Shown here piece after piece: positions 46,071 through 56,576 of a stretch of DNA of 64,000 nucleotides. Source of the stretch: Salvelinus alpinus (Eukaryota > Chordata > Actinopteri > Salmoniformes > Salmonidae); NCBI RefSeq assembly GCF_045679555.1, contig NC_092090.1, positions 34,940,309 to 35,004,308 on the forward strand. The letters run 5' to 3'. Numbering within the stretch: position 1 is the first letter of the stretch; the number at the start of each line of letters is the position of its first letter. Below the pieces are notes generated by a model, which saw only the letters and a list, made by a program, of their open reading frames with translations, ran no database searches and was not told where the DNA came from. The position numbers and the translations under genes are program-made.

Positions 46071-46805
46071 TTAAACTCTCTTTGGGGGAAGCTTTCGCAG
46101 AGATGCAATATGCTAACAACGTCAATCATTAAAGACCCCAACGAATTTTTGGAATTTGCTTTTTCGGAACAATACGAAATATCACATTTTTCATTCTTGA
46201 GTCAAGACATTGCCCTGGTGCAATGGAGACATAACAAGAAGTGGGTTCTACCCCCGGGTAATGTAAATGTGTTTCTTGCAGCATTTACCACGGCCTATGG
46301 CCGACTTGAACTGTACACCCTCATGGAGCAGCTTCAGAGGCGGGTTCTTTACCATGACACAGACTCTGTGGTCTATGTAAGCAAACAGGGTGATTGGAAC
46401 CCCCCACTTAGCAACTATCTGGGTGGTTTAACGAGTGAACTCGAAGATGGTGACCATATCACAGAATGGTCCTCCTGTGGTCCCAAAAGCTATGCTTTTA
46501 GGACTAAAGACAATCACGTGGTGTTGAAAGCCAAAGGCGTGACTCAAAACTATGAAAATGCCCCGCGTGTAAACTTGGAATCAATCACCCCTTTGGTCGA
46601 GGGGTTCATAAACGACCGGAATAGTGACTTGGAGATTTTGAGCTCCTACAAAAAAAATGTTGAGATAAAAAGGGCTTCCATCTAAGGAATGCCCCACTTA
46701 CTAAAAGATTCAGGCTAGTCTATGACAAGAGACTGCTTTTACCTGACGGGACCACATTGCCCTTTGGCTACTGACTTATGTTACAAGCCCCAAGCTTAAG
46801 ATATA

Positions 46806-47458
46806 ATGGCTGCTGTAGAAGGTTTTGACCCCCGGTTGCAACTACCATTTTCGGCCTCAATCGCAGGCCCCTCCAATAGCGGTAAAACTTGTTTTGTAAA
46901 AGGTATTTTAGAGAATGTGTTATCTCAGAAGCCTGACAATATTGTGTGGTGTTATTCGTGTTATCAATCTTGGTATGATGAACTGTTGAAGAAAATAAAA
47001 ATCAAGTTTGTTGAAGGAATACCTGAATCCCTGTCTGATGATGAACTTTACCTCCTCATAAAAACAATCTGCTGGTTTTGGACGATATGCTATTTGCAGG
47101 TAGCGAACATCCTGAAATTGCACGAGCTTTTAGCCAATATTCTCATCATAGAAACCTGTCCGTGCTTTACTTGGTGCAGAATGTGTTTCACCAAGGTAAA
47201 AATAGCCGTACCATTAGTTTGAATGCCAATTACATGGTTTTGTTCAAAAACCCTAGAGACAAACTACAAATTAACACTCTAGCTCAGCAGATGTACCCGG
47301 GAAGGAAATCCTACTGCATGGAGAGCTATGAGGAAGCTACCAAAGCTCCATTTTCTTATTTAATCGTGGATTTAAAAGCAAATACTCAAGAACACCTGAG
47401 GCTCCGAACCGGCCTGTTCCAGTGGGAGTGGCCGGCTGCTTACATTCCTAAAAAGTAA
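46806..47458 (+). pseudogene. Packaging ATPase (FtsK/HerA type)
   Basis: Begins MAAVEGFDPRLQLPFSASIAG, with the Walker A loop GPSNSGKT at residues about 21-28. Walker B (LDDML) is near 47077, where the frame changes. The second part 47078-47458 has YLVQNVFHQGK (sensor region) and ends AYIPKK. Length of about 217 codons fits Polinton and virophage ATPases. It would drive genome packaging into the capsid. It follows polB by 33 bp. One frameshift near 47060-47080 inactivates it. Confidence 0.88.
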
Positions 47459-47463
47459 CCGCT

Positions 47464-47868
47464 ATGTCTCTGTGTTTAAAAAGAAACCTGCCCCTCTTGA
47501 GAAGCCTAGTTGGGGCTACCGCTAAAGAACGGAAGGCCATCTTGGGTCACTGTTATTCAGATCTCATATTATCCCTATGTGAGATTGCTTTGAATCTTCT
47601 CAAAGGACGCATTCCACTCACCCTGACCCAATTAAAAAAATTAAAGAGACAAAAGACCGCGATCAAACTCTTTGCCAAAGAGTACGCTCCTTCCTTTAAC
47701 TTGTTTTATATTTCTAAAATTAACTAAATGTTGACATGCCTTTTGTTTGAGCAGTCTTCAAAAGAAAAGACATAGCATACAACAGTCTGGGGGTTTTCTT
47801 CTGCCTTTGCTAACTATAGCTGTGCCCTTCATCACCAGCCTTATTGCTGCTCGACGTGGGGGTTGAAC
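47464..47868 (+). pseudogene. Small conserved Polinton protein with hydrophobic end
   Basis: Starts MSLCLKRNLPLLRSLVGATAKE and contains an ALNLLKGRIPLTLTQLKKLK segment. The frame ends at 47727. A different frame then gives SGGFLLPLLTIAVPFITSLI followed by basic residues and TGA at 47868, which looks like a C-terminal membrane segment. Such small proteins with a GGFL motif accompany the ATPase in Polintons. The role is not known to me. One frameshift near 47725. Confidence 0.6.
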
Positions 47869-47879
47869 ATAGAGGGTGA

Positions 47880-48637
47880 TGGCAAATAAAATGTACTTGG
47901 TGCCTCAATAAGAGTTGGATAGACTTAAAAAACAAATGCAGGTGTCCTGAAAATATCAGACATCAGCAGAAAATGATTTGGATATGGCCATGAAGGATAT
48001 TTTGAACCGAAAAGGATTGAACTCCTACGATAAGGTCCAAAAATATACAAACCTCTTGCAAAGGTATTTGGCCTTGGTAAAACAAGGTGAGAGAGAGACC
48101 AACCATTTAACGCTTTCCCTACCGGACCCTTTAAAAGATGACGCACCTAGTGAGAGCCAAGCCCCTGTAATGCCTGTACCTGCGATCTTACCAGCTGAAG
48201 ATCAAATGCCTGTTGAAGATAAAGTTATGCATGACATGTTGACACATGTTCCGGCACGTAACAGAAAAAATGTTAGATACATTATGAACAAGATAAAAGA
48301 CTCAAAGGGGACCGCTACTTGGAACGACAAAGGAAAGTTTATCCTTCAGGGTGTTGTTGTCAAGGGTTCACATATGCTTGACTTGCTTAAAAGTACCACG
48401 GCAGGCCACAAGGTTGCTGCTGACAGAAGACCTCTTGGGTGGCGTTAGTTTCTTAAGGCCCTGGCAATCCTCGACATTCCCCTCTCGGGTGTACCCAACT
48501 ATAAGCTTCGTCAACAGATTCAAGCTTTAAAAAAAAAACTTCAACGAGCTACAGCACCCCTAAAGATGTCCCAACAACCCCTCCCCCCTATGAAAGGGAT
48601 GATGGTAACTCATTTACCCCTCCGGACCTTTTCCTAA
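47880..48637 (+). pseudogene. Conserved Polinton protein, function unknown
   Basis: The likely start is MANKMYLVPQ at 47880, with an in-frame stop right after it, then ELDRLKKQM. The main open part is 47978-48448 and has a charged helix (KVQKYTNLLQRYLALVKQGE), a Pro-rich linker and a C-terminal domain (ARNRKNVRYIMNKIK, WNDKGKFILQG, GSHMLDLL). After a stop at 48448 further similar sequence continues (LAILDIPLSGVPNYKLR). I have seen this architecture in Polintons but do not know its role. It is the last rightward gene before the convergence point. Confidence 0.55.
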
Positions 48638-48726
48638 TCCCGATCTCTCAGGGTGGTTAGACTTTTGAATGACTTTTGAATGACTATGATTCAATTCAAT
48701 ACATTTTATTTGAAATATTAAGCAAT
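48638..48726. terminator. Convergent junction of the Polinton
   Basis: About 90 bp between the end of the rightward gene set and the protease stop. Contains AATAAA-like ATTCAATACATTTTATTTG. Probably holds 3' ends for both transcript directions. Inferred from layout only. Confidence 0.35.
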
Positions 48727-49276
48727 TTAACATTTGTGGCATTCTTGAAACATTTGACGTGAGCATACGCCTTGATTACACGGTCTTAAAGGACACATAT
48801 TTGAACACTTTTGATATTTTCTAACAAAACAAGCTACAACGTTATCATTACTTCTTAAATCATCATTATAAAGAGACATAACATCTTCAAAAGAAACTCC
48901 CCAGGCTCTTTGGCATAGGTAGAATACCGCATGTAGTGGAAAGGTTATCTTGCACTTGTTTGATGCTGTAGTATATCTTTGATCCGTTTTGGGTCAAAAA
49001 CTCTTTAATAGATTTGGGGAAATGTGAAAAACCGGGGGGAAAGCCGTAGGAATCAAAAGAAGTTGAGATTTTTCTTCCTCCTTCGTCTTCTAATGTCACA
49101 GCTAGCCAATGTTCACCCGGCATGTGTTTAGGATGGGTATTGACAATAAACATGGCAGGCCGCTCCGGCCATTTCTCAATAGGTAATTCATCATAAGCCC
49201 ACACTCCACAAAATTGTTTTCCAATCAATCGGCTCATGAGCCCTTCCAGCTCTTGGGTATTCATGTCTTTGCTCAA
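48727..49276 (-). pseudogene. Adenain-type cysteine protease
   Basis: Capsid maturation protease (C5 family). On the minus strand from 49276: MSKDMNTQELEGLM, then GEHWLAVTLED (catalytic His), STSFDSYGFPP (acidic residue) and LSTTCGIL (nucleophile Cys near residue 115). In adenovirus protease these match the HW, FEPFG and AACG motifs. The open frame ends at 48887, a few codons after a frame change behind the Cys. A shifted frame continues to a TAA at 48727-48729 and is Cys-rich (CxxxC and ECHKC). One frameshift, otherwise well conserved. Confidence 0.85.
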
Positions 49277-49352
49277 CGATCCTTAATATAATCCACTAAG
49301 ACGTGTCTTCGGGCATTCACTTCCAAGATTGAATCAGAGCATGCATAAACAA

Positions 49353-50565
49353 CTAACTGCTAACTGTACAGGCTAAAGGTGTGCGGAAACACATTTCCAG
49401 CCTGAGGTTACCTTGGGACACCACAGACAGATTTCCTGAGGTGTCATCATCAGGTGATAAATTGAAAGCATACAATGTGTAACCCTCTGCAAAGTCATTT
49501 CTGTCAATAGGTAAAGAGAGATCTTTTAGATGCCTCCCGGTAGCCAGGAATAGATTGTAAAATTCTCGCACAGATATGTTGTTATTAAATTGCGGTTGGA
49601 AAGGCTTAGCAGGGACCTGACGTCCGTCCTGACAGAGAGCTACATACTCTGCATTGAAGTGTTGAAAATTAAATGAGTTTTTATGTAAACTGCCTGTATT
49701 AGAGGCGTGATCAACCATGTAGAGGGGTAAAGGGCCTAGAAAAAGGTTTTCTTGGCTGCAGATTCTACTGCCCACAGGTATGCTAAAGGTTTTCATGGTA
49801 ATTCTTTGGAAAGGGTAAAGGGCATTTCCTTTCATCAAAGCCTGTGAGTGACCCAAACGAACTGCCGGAGATACAGACACTTTTTTAATAAAAAGCGTTG
49901 CCCCCAACACTTTTAAACTAAAGTCACCGTCTTGGGCAGACATCAGACAAAACTCATCCTTGGCCCTGGTTAATTTTAGTCTTAAATCAACCCAATTTAA
50001 GAGTAAACGTTCTTGAAAGAAAATGTCAGTGTATAGGCCCTAGCAGATGAAACTCTCGATATTCGGCACAGTAGCGTGCAAGTGCCTCCAGTCCTTTGTT
50101 TGCACTGGTGGAAGGGTCTATCGATTCCATAGAGACTCCTGCAGTATCCTTGCTAAACAGCCCGGCGCTGAATTGTGTCTTGAGAGTGTCTTCGGAGTAG
50201 TTGAGTAAACACTCCATGATGGCCCTATAAGGGTATGTGGCACTGCTTTGACTGATTAGGCGTTCACCAAAAGTCACATCCACTTGGGAGAAGATGGTGG
50301 CCAAGGGGTAATTAATGAGACTCACTTTGGCATCGTTTGCAATATTAGTACCATCTCTTTTGGTCACTTTTAGACGCAAATGCAACAAGGTGTTGTTGAG
50401 GTCCAGACAGTTGTCACCGTGGCCTGGTCTGTAAAATTCTATAGGACCGTTGTCTGTAATGGCAGAGGGTGGGGCTATCTCCATATAACTGGACTTATCT
50501 ATTGAATGTTGGGTTAAGGGGGCCGTGAAAAGATCGAGCTCTGTCTTTAAAGCTTCAGAGGACAT
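49353..50565 (-). pseudogene. Major capsid protein (double jelly roll)
   Basis: The minus-strand gene starts at 50565 (MSSEALKTELDLFTAPL). The first half (179 codons, to 50026) has IEFYRPGHGDNCLDLNN, FSQVDVTFGERLIS and SATYPYRAIMECLLNYSED, hallmarks of the Polinton capsid family often labelled F54H12.2-like. The second half, 49943-49353, has FFLGPLPLY-type and LSPDDDTSGNLSVV motifs and ends CTVSS. The two halves are in different frames with about 80 bp between, so a single indel near 50030 separates them. At about 400 codons it would be shorter than the 500-650 typical of the family, so an internal deletion is also possible. Confidence 0.8.
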
Positions 50566-50607
50566 GTGGTGTTAAGAGCCATGTTGCTTGTTCTTTTAGA
50601 AAATACT

Positions 50608-51057
50608 TCAGAGTATTCTTTTTGTCGTCTTTGGTCCAGACCTCCTCACTTTACCACGTCTTTGACTTACTGAGTTTCTTTTAACGGTTAACCTCCGCTT
50701 TTTAGGGGCAGGCCTGCGTCTTATACCCGGAGGTCTCTTTTTTGGTCTTCGAGACAATATCATAAGCCCTGAGCCTTCTTGATGCTCGGCATCTGGTGAC
50801 GCCCTTCTGGTCATAGCATTGGCTACAACCTCACTTACTGTATTTTTAGCCACCGATTGTAAATATGGTTTGGCTATGCTGAGGCCTCTCTTCATAAACG
50901 GTTAAACCATCCTAAAGAGGTTACGAAATATACTGCCTATCCCCGAACCGTACATGGTCGGGGATCCATAATAGCCGGGTAACCCATTACCCACTTGATC
51001 AACATAGTATGAGACATAGCGGTTAGGGTCGAGATGTTGGTTGTCTTCCATAACCAT
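50608..51057 (-). pseudogene. Small basic core/minor capsid-like protein
   Basis: From the ATG at 51057 the first 51 codons have a tyrosine/glycine-rich start and GSGIGSIFRNLFRMV, then an in-frame TAA at 50904-50902. The same frame continues from 50895 for 95 codons: MKRGLSIAKPYLQSVAKN, then a strongly basic tail (KKRPPGIRRRPAPKKRRL... KTTKRIL). The GIGSIFRxLFR amphipathic start resembles small adenovirus/Polinton minor capsid or core proteins. DNA condensation or capsid cementing is inferred. One nonsense mutation. Confidence 0.6.
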
Positions 51058-51114
51058 TTTAATTTATTTGTATTATGTTTATAAAAAAATTAAATATATA
51101 ATACTAATAATATA

Positions 51115-52934
51115 TTATATATGTAGAGAGGTTTTGGTGGGTCTAAAGTGGAGTTTTACAATCGTTTTACCATAAGTAAATTCAATGTTTTTGTTCTGAT
51201 CCATTTTAAGCTCAACCAGAATGTTTTCAATATATTTCTTGCTTACAGGAACGTAGTGTGGCTTGTTGTAGTTAACAGTGACTATATCGCCATCCTTTCC
51301 CTCTATTTGAACTGTTCTCAGGAGGGGCACACAACTGTCTCCTACCCTTTGATAGGATATGATGTCGGTATACACAAATATGTTGTAAAACCCTGCATGT
51401 ATATCTGCAGGGAATGGGAATAATTTATCTTTCACATACGTCCATTTATTGGGACCCATCCCCAACATGTAGGCTAAATTACCGCTGGTCTTTATTCCCC
51501 CATCAGCATCCCCTGAGAGTTGTACACGTTTATGTATAGGGTTGTAGATCAAGATTATTTCCATATTGTTCAGGGTTAGGAGTTCATTAACCTCTCTGGG
51601 ATATGTGGGACGGTAGCGTCCCACCTGGCCAACATCCAGTGAAAATGCAGAGCGCCAAATTCAAATAAATTACTATAAAAATTAAACTTTCATGAAATCA
51701 CACATTCAATATACCAAAATAAAGCTACACTTGTTGTGAATCCAGCCAACGTGTCAGATCTCAAAAATGCTTTACGGTGAAAGCAAACAATGCTATTATC
51801 TGAGGATAGCACCCCAGCTAACAATCACAGACCATCGTATTTCAACACTCCCGGCGCGACACAAAACGCAGAAATAAAGATATAATTCATGCCTTACCTT
51901 TGACGAGCTTCTTCTGTTGGCACTCCAATGTGTCCCATAAACATCACAAATTGTCCTTTTGTTCGATTAATTCCGTCGATATATATCCAAAATGTCAATT
52001 TATTTGGTGCGTTTGATCCAGAAAAACACTGGTTCCAAGTTGCACAACGTGACTACAAAATATCTCAAAAGTTACCTGTAAGCTTTGTCCAAACATTTCA
52101 AACTACTTTTGTAATACAACTTTAGGTATTTTTTAACGTAAATAATCGATAAAATTGAAGACGGGATGATCTGTGTTCAATACCGGAGGAAAACAATGTG
52201 TAGCATGCTTTCTGGTCACGCGCCTCTAACAAACAGTACACTTCACTGGAGCCTCATTCTGAACATGGCTACTTCTTCATTTCTCAAAGGAAAAACCTCA
52301 ACCAATTTCTAAAGACTGTTGACATCCAGTGGAAGCGATAGGAACTCCAGGAAGGTCCCTTAGAAATCTGGAATCCCATTTGGAAAATCCCTATTGGAGA
52401 ATCCCTATTGGAAAGAGAGTGACCTCAAAAGAAAATATTCTGAATGCTTTGTCCTCTGGGTTTTGCCTGCCAAATAAGTTATGCTATAGTCACAAACATG
52501 ATTCAAACAGTTTTAGAAACTTCAGAGTGTTTTCTATCCAATACTAATAATAATATACATATATTAGCGTCTGGGACTGAGTAGGAGGCAGTTTACTCTG
52601 GGCACGCTTTTCATCCAAACGTGAAAATGCTGCCCCCTATCCTAGAGAAGTTAAAGTCTGAGACGATCCTGTCGACGGTTCTATAGAACCCTTTTTTAAG
52701 CTTAATAAGTTTCGGAGGTTCCGATATCCTTTTGCAATAAAAATCACGGTCCTTATCCTTGATATTATACCAACTACGGGGGTATGTAATCTCGCTGAGA
52801 CCTACTTCCCAGGCCTCTGATAACTCTATAGGCTTTGGAAAATTGGTAATTATATCATTCGAACTTTGGTTATTACGATATATATGTGCAGATGCGTTAC
52901 TGGGGAGGGTCAGGTAGAAGCCGCTGGGTTCCAT
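51115..52934 (-). pseudogene. Second capsid-type protein, transposon-split
   Basis: The N-terminal part runs from 52934 (MEPSGFYLTLPSNASAHIY, FPKPIELSEAWEVGLSEITY) to about 52651. The C-terminal part runs from about 51586 to 51115 (NMEIILIYNPIHKRVQLSGD, VPVSKKYIENILVEL, HFRPT). A TTAA transposon lies between. SNAS...W-EVxLxEIxYP is a pattern common in Polinton structural proteins, probably a penton or fibre-like minor capsid protein. I am confident of the Polinton context, less of the exact role. Without the insertion it is about 250 codons and otherwise open. Confidence 0.65.
51591..52650 (+). mobile_element. TTAA-target MITE in the capsid-type gene
   Basis: 1060 bp between TTAA at 51587-51590 and 52651-52654. 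Left end CCTCTCTGGGATATG, right end GCCCCCTATCCTAGAGAAG. Same family and orientation as 44637-46070, with a shared right end (AAACAGTTTTAGAAACTTCA). piggyBac-like by target; no transposase. Confidence 0.82.
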
Positions 52935-52972
52935 GATGCACTCCTGTGTACACGCGAATTATGTTGTATTTA

Positions 52973-54187
52973 TCATGCATGAGAGTTTAAGTTAACCCCC
53001 GATGCCTCCACCACATCGTGCTCTAATACCCAACTGTTGAACTTTTGGGGACAGTTTTTCCAGCGGACCAGCACCCATTTTTTACCCTTTTCTCTCTTTT
53101 GATCTAGAATCTCCTCCACATGAAAGACTTTGTCTTTACCCAACTGTACCTTCTGTAGTTCCTTCTCATAAAAAGATCCCTCTATAAGCTCCTCGTCATA
53201 ATCTTTTAACTTGTAGACAGGGGGTATGCGCGGTAGACATTCGGTAACGGTGAACACCTCATCGCTGTAACCTTGCTCATATTTTTGGTCGAAAACACCC
53301 CTCAACTTGGATATACGTACCAAGTCCCCCACTATGAATTTAAAATCTATGTTTTTCTTACAGCGAAGGGGGAACAAACCATACAGATTTTTAAAGACTT
53401 GAAAAGAGTTTTCAGAAGAGACCTCGGAGGGCTTCATCCGTATACTCTTATGGTAGCTGTTGTTGTACCCCTTTACTAAATCTTGAACTATATCGATATA
53501 TCTATGCGTGTTGTGAGCTGCAAAATATCTCCACATCCGCTCCTTCAAAGTTCTGTTAAAGCGTTCAACAACTGAAGCTTTCAAATCCGAGCATGTAGCA
53601 AAATGTACTATATTATGCTTCTTCATGAGAAGAACTTTACTTTCTGAAAAGTATTATTTAAAAAAATAATTCCGCCATCAGTCTGCACTTTCTTGGGGGC
53701 TCCTCCTTCCTTCAAGATAGTCAAAGGCCCGGGTCACCTCTGCCCCGCTCTTATTTTTTAAGACCCTTACAAATGCTATTTTAGAGAAAATATCTATAAC
53801 CGTTAGCATGTAGCAATTTCCATCATTTTTATCTGCAAGGACCTGCATGTCACATAGATCCGCCTGAAACTGGGACAAGGGATGAGTAGAAAAAACTATA
53901 TTTCTTGGAAATTGTTTTCGTACAGGGTTATGTAGAGTATAAGCATCCTGCTCTGCTAACCACTCATTCACTTGAGCAGCGCTTAACCGGCTACCTGTTT
54001 CTTGGGCTATAGCTCTCTGTAAACGCTCCTTACCCCCATAAGACCCAGGGTTAGAGGGGGTATAATAAATATTTTTCAACATCTGCTCCGCCATCCTTCT
54101 TGCCTCTCTGAGGTACAATAACGTTAATGAGCCCCTTTCAAATAACGACAACATTTCATTTTCATTATGAATTTGTATTTTTTGCAA
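52973..54187 (-). pseudogene. Retroviral-type integrase with chromodomain
   Basis: Joins Polinton DNA to the host genome. The minus-strand part 54187-53678 has an N-terminal region and QFQADLCDMQ (first Asp), then NCYMLTVIDIFSKIAFV. The part 53626-52973 has SVVERFNRTLKERMWRYFA (catalytic Glu), an SH3-like segment (VGDLVRISKLRG) and a C-terminal chromodomain (FHVEEILDQKREKGK, VRWKN, NSWVLE). The middle Asp (QTDGG) lies in a shifted frame near 53665, flanked by two compensating frame changes. Presence of the chromodomain is typical of fish Polintons. Inactive because of the frameshifts. Confidence 0.88.
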
Positions 54188-54387
54188 ACATCAAGTATTA
54201 TGTATACAGACAATTCAGGATTCGTAGCAGGATACTTGTCCCCGTTTTCTCAACGATCCAAGCATGCAACACCTTGTGTATTTGGTTTAGATTTACAGGC
54301 TTGTGTCGCTGAATTTTTAAAACACACACATCCGTTATATAAGTATATAAACAACAAACATGATACATGTTACAATTAAACGGTGTT

Positions 54388-54678
54388 TCAAAACAAATAA
54401 GGTACAATCTTAGACAAGGTTGTTGCTAGTTCTTCAGAATCATCCACAAGACGGGATACCAGTTGTGTCCATTGTAGACTCTCGCCCGTATGTCGTACAT
54501 GATTCATGATTTGCTCCATTTTTAGCACACGCTCTGCATTAGCCCAGGTATTGTGTGTTGTGTAGAACAATACATTGTTCACTTTATTTTCAATAATTTG
54601 TTGCATAACATTTGGAAGTTCTCTCAAAAGAAAAAATGTATTTATTCTCTCTAACATCGTATGCATATAGTTACCCAT
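54388..54678 (-). CDS. Unknown Polinton protein, 96 aa
   Basis: Open frame MGNYMHTMLERINTFFLLRE with predicted helices throughout (MQQIIENKVNNVLF, EELATTLSKIVPYLF). No motif recognised. It lies between the integrase and the next unknown gene on the same strand and is one of the few unbroken frames in the element. The 200 bp between it and the integrase is AT-rich and apparently non-coding. Confidence 0.45.
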   Translation of the reverse strand: MGNYMHTMLERINTFFLLRELPNVMQQIIENKVNNVLFYTTHNTWANAERVLKMEQIMNHVRHTGESLQWTQLVSRLVDDSEELATTLSKIVPYLF

Positions 54679-54708
54679 TGCTTTACATCTAAATAAAAAT
54701 ATGTATTG

Positions 54709-55565
54709 TTACTCGGTCTCTTGCGGTTTATTGAGCCAGAAAGTCATCACATCAGCCACCACAGCTTCCTTGTATTTGTTGTCCTCCACCAGGGTGTGTC
54801 GGATTTCTTTGAGTTTCTCGTGGATGTAGATCGCCTCATTCAGTTCATGTAGGAAAGCCTCGGTTACCCCGTAAACTCTGGGAATAGACGGCACAATACT
54901 CATAGACTCCAGGGCTCTGACCAGCGAAGGTATAAACCGGCTGGACCACAGTCTTTTCACCAGCTCCTCAAAATGGTTGAAGAAGTAGTATCTTGGGGGC
55001 TCGTATAGGCACGGATGACGTCGTTGGCTGGGGTGATTGATCTCACAACCGATGCCTTTTTCTCTTATATACTCTCCAATCACCACGTCTAAAAGTGTGG
55101 CTACAGAGGCCTTGATGGTGTCCACAAAAATAGTACTGACCACCCCATCAAACACATCCTCAGGCTGTGTACATGTAGGGTGTCGTGGGTCTTGCCTGGG
55201 GGGAGTAGAATGGTGGGCTGCGATGCATAGAGTCCTTAGGGTCTGGCACCCATGGCGTATCGGCGTCCTGGTATGTTGTATGAATATCCATGGTATATGA
55301 TGAAATGAAGTACCGGAGTCTTTATGGGCACTCCTTTTATTGTTGAGCCAGTCCTTTGGTATCGGGGCGTGGTTAACGCAGCCGCATACTTCGTTTTCTT
55401 CGGGGGCTGACCCTTCTGAGGATGACCCTTCTTGGGGTTCCTTTGAATCATAATCCTCGTATATATATTCGTATATATTATGCACTTCCTTAGCCGAACA
55501 ATGCTCTGCCGCTGTTGGCTCTGTACAAAAAGAGCGTCCAACAACTCTAACATTTTCAATTCCAT
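54709..55565 (-). CDS. Unknown Polinton protein, Cys/His-rich
   Basis: The main frame is 55485-54709 (258 codons). It has an acidic start (YEYIYEDYDSKEPQEGSSSE), a CGCVNH segment, a middle with IFVDTIKASVATLLDVVI, a possible zinc site GCEINHPSQRRHPCL (Cys, two His, Cys), FFNHFEELVKRLWSSRF, and a helical C-terminus ending NKPQETE. An overlapping frame from 55565 supplies another possible N-terminus, so a frameshift near 55480 cannot be excluded. I do not recognise the family. Unusual length and the preserved frame make it worth searching. Confidence 0.5.
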
Positions 55566-55664
55566 TAGATCCTAACTTTTAAAAGGAATAAGCATGCGCA
55601 ACCTAAAATCCCCAGTCAGGCCACCATCACAAATGTTTTGGTTGCGGGTTTCCTCGTTGCTGAG

Positions 55665-56145
55665 TTAGAACTTCACGCATCCACATGGAAGTCCATTAAT
55701 TCTTTGTATTTTCACCCTGTGAAATACTCTTCCTGAGGAGTCAGGGGTACTTCCCCAACGGGTCTCGTAGCCCGTGAACATACTATACCCCTTTGTGATA
55801 ACTCTCAGTTCGGGACACACAACCTTGCGAAAAACCGGCCAGTCTTCAAGCCCGTAGTCCACTCCTAAAGTCTGGTCTGTATTTTCTTCTCCTTCGGCTA
55901 CGGTATAGTTTCACTCTACAGGCCTGGTAATCAAACTGATAGCCCCATTGCTGTCCATTAGACATCATCACTTGATCTTTCAGTGCAGTTGCAGGCGGTA
56001 TTTGGGTTCTATACACACTTAGAAACCTCTTTTTTGGCGCATCGTATATTGTTGCTTTATACTTGGCCCTTTCTCTATGTTTCAGCCGCGGTCCTGCTTC
56101 CGTTGTTACGGTCATCACTGCTTTGCCACTGATCACAAAATACAT
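55665..56145 (-). pseudogene. Unknown terminal Polinton protein
   Basis: Starts at 56145 inside the inverted repeat ([18 protein letters not shown]...) and continues outside it with KKRFLSVYRTQIPPATALKD and a basic stretch. The frame ends at 55846. A second frame 55862-55665 (MDYGLEDWPVFRKVVCPELR...) follows directly and is probably the shifted remainder. The first 34 residues are nearly the same as those encoded in the left repeat. Function unknown. Confidence 0.5.
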
Positions 56146-56576
56146 GTTTACTTTTAAAATCTTGTTTAGTGTTCTGGGGCCGCATGTGTTGTTCTGGGTC
56201 TTATTTATAATGCGTCTGCCACCAACACAATCCCCCCGGACATTCCTGCTTCATAGACAACAGCCCAAAGGGCAATAAAATAGGGTGTGTGGGGCCATCC
56301 TCTTTGAAACGTTCAAACCCCCCCCCCCCCCCCAGTTCAACGAGGTCCCTACAAATCAATCATCATGACAACTTCAAAGGAATAGGTGCAATATAGACAT
56401 AAATTAACACACACTCTAACACCTGACAACAGGATGGGCATTAAATGGGCATTACCACCTGACACCTTCCCGCCAGGATGTCCTGACCGGATGTCCATAT
56501 TTGGGCATGCACACGTCATCCGGACATAGGGTCATAAAACAAACGTTTGACGCACGCCGTCTACTTTATTCTGTCT
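56044..56576 (-). repeat. Polinton right terminal inverted repeat
   Basis: Reverse complement of 40564-41096, ending CTACTTTATTCTGTCT before CACAGG. Has a 16-C run at 56317-56333 where the left arm has a shorter G run. Confidence 0.9.

Larger units (their letters stand above)
40994..46773 (+). pseudogene. polB: Protein-primed family B DNA polymerase
   Basis: Replicates the Polinton genome. N-terminal sequence ([16 protein letters not shown]...) starts just inside the inverted repeat. It is followed by Cys/His zinc-binding segments (CPACHRGYTRKGGHSC, 42460-42780), then exonuclease motifs FYDFET (about 42880), AHNSRAYDSY (43040) and YCDNDVVIL (43420). Polymerase motifs are VDFTSLYSHVM (44080), the NSLWGKL region (46075) and YHDTDSVVY (46350). 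It ends FGY then TGA near 46773. Breaks: Tc1 piece at 41226, solo LTR at 41981, stop near 42518, frame change near 43200, in-frame TAA at 43727, TTAA transposon at 44637-46070, and a frame change near 46685. Identity is clear; function is lost. Confidence 0.9.
40564..56576. mobile_element. Polinton/Maverick element (adintovirus-like)
   Basis: 16,013 bp. The ends are AGAGAGAATAAAGTAGAC and the complement of AGACAGAATAAAGTAGAC; the AG start is typical of Polintons. The 6-bp target duplication CACAGG is at 40558-40563 and 56577-56582. Inverted repeats of about 533 bp span 40564-41096 and 56044-56576. Genes run rightward from the left end (PolB, ATPase, two small proteins) and leftward from the right end (protease, capsid proteins, integrase, unknowns), converging near 48.7 kb. 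Removing four later insertions gives about 12.5 kb. Almost every gene has a frameshift or stop, so it is a fossil. Confidence 0.93.

Noticed and set aside
54127-54379. Small + strand frames near the integrase start
   Set aside because: AT-rich and antisense to the integrase N-terminus or in a short spacer.
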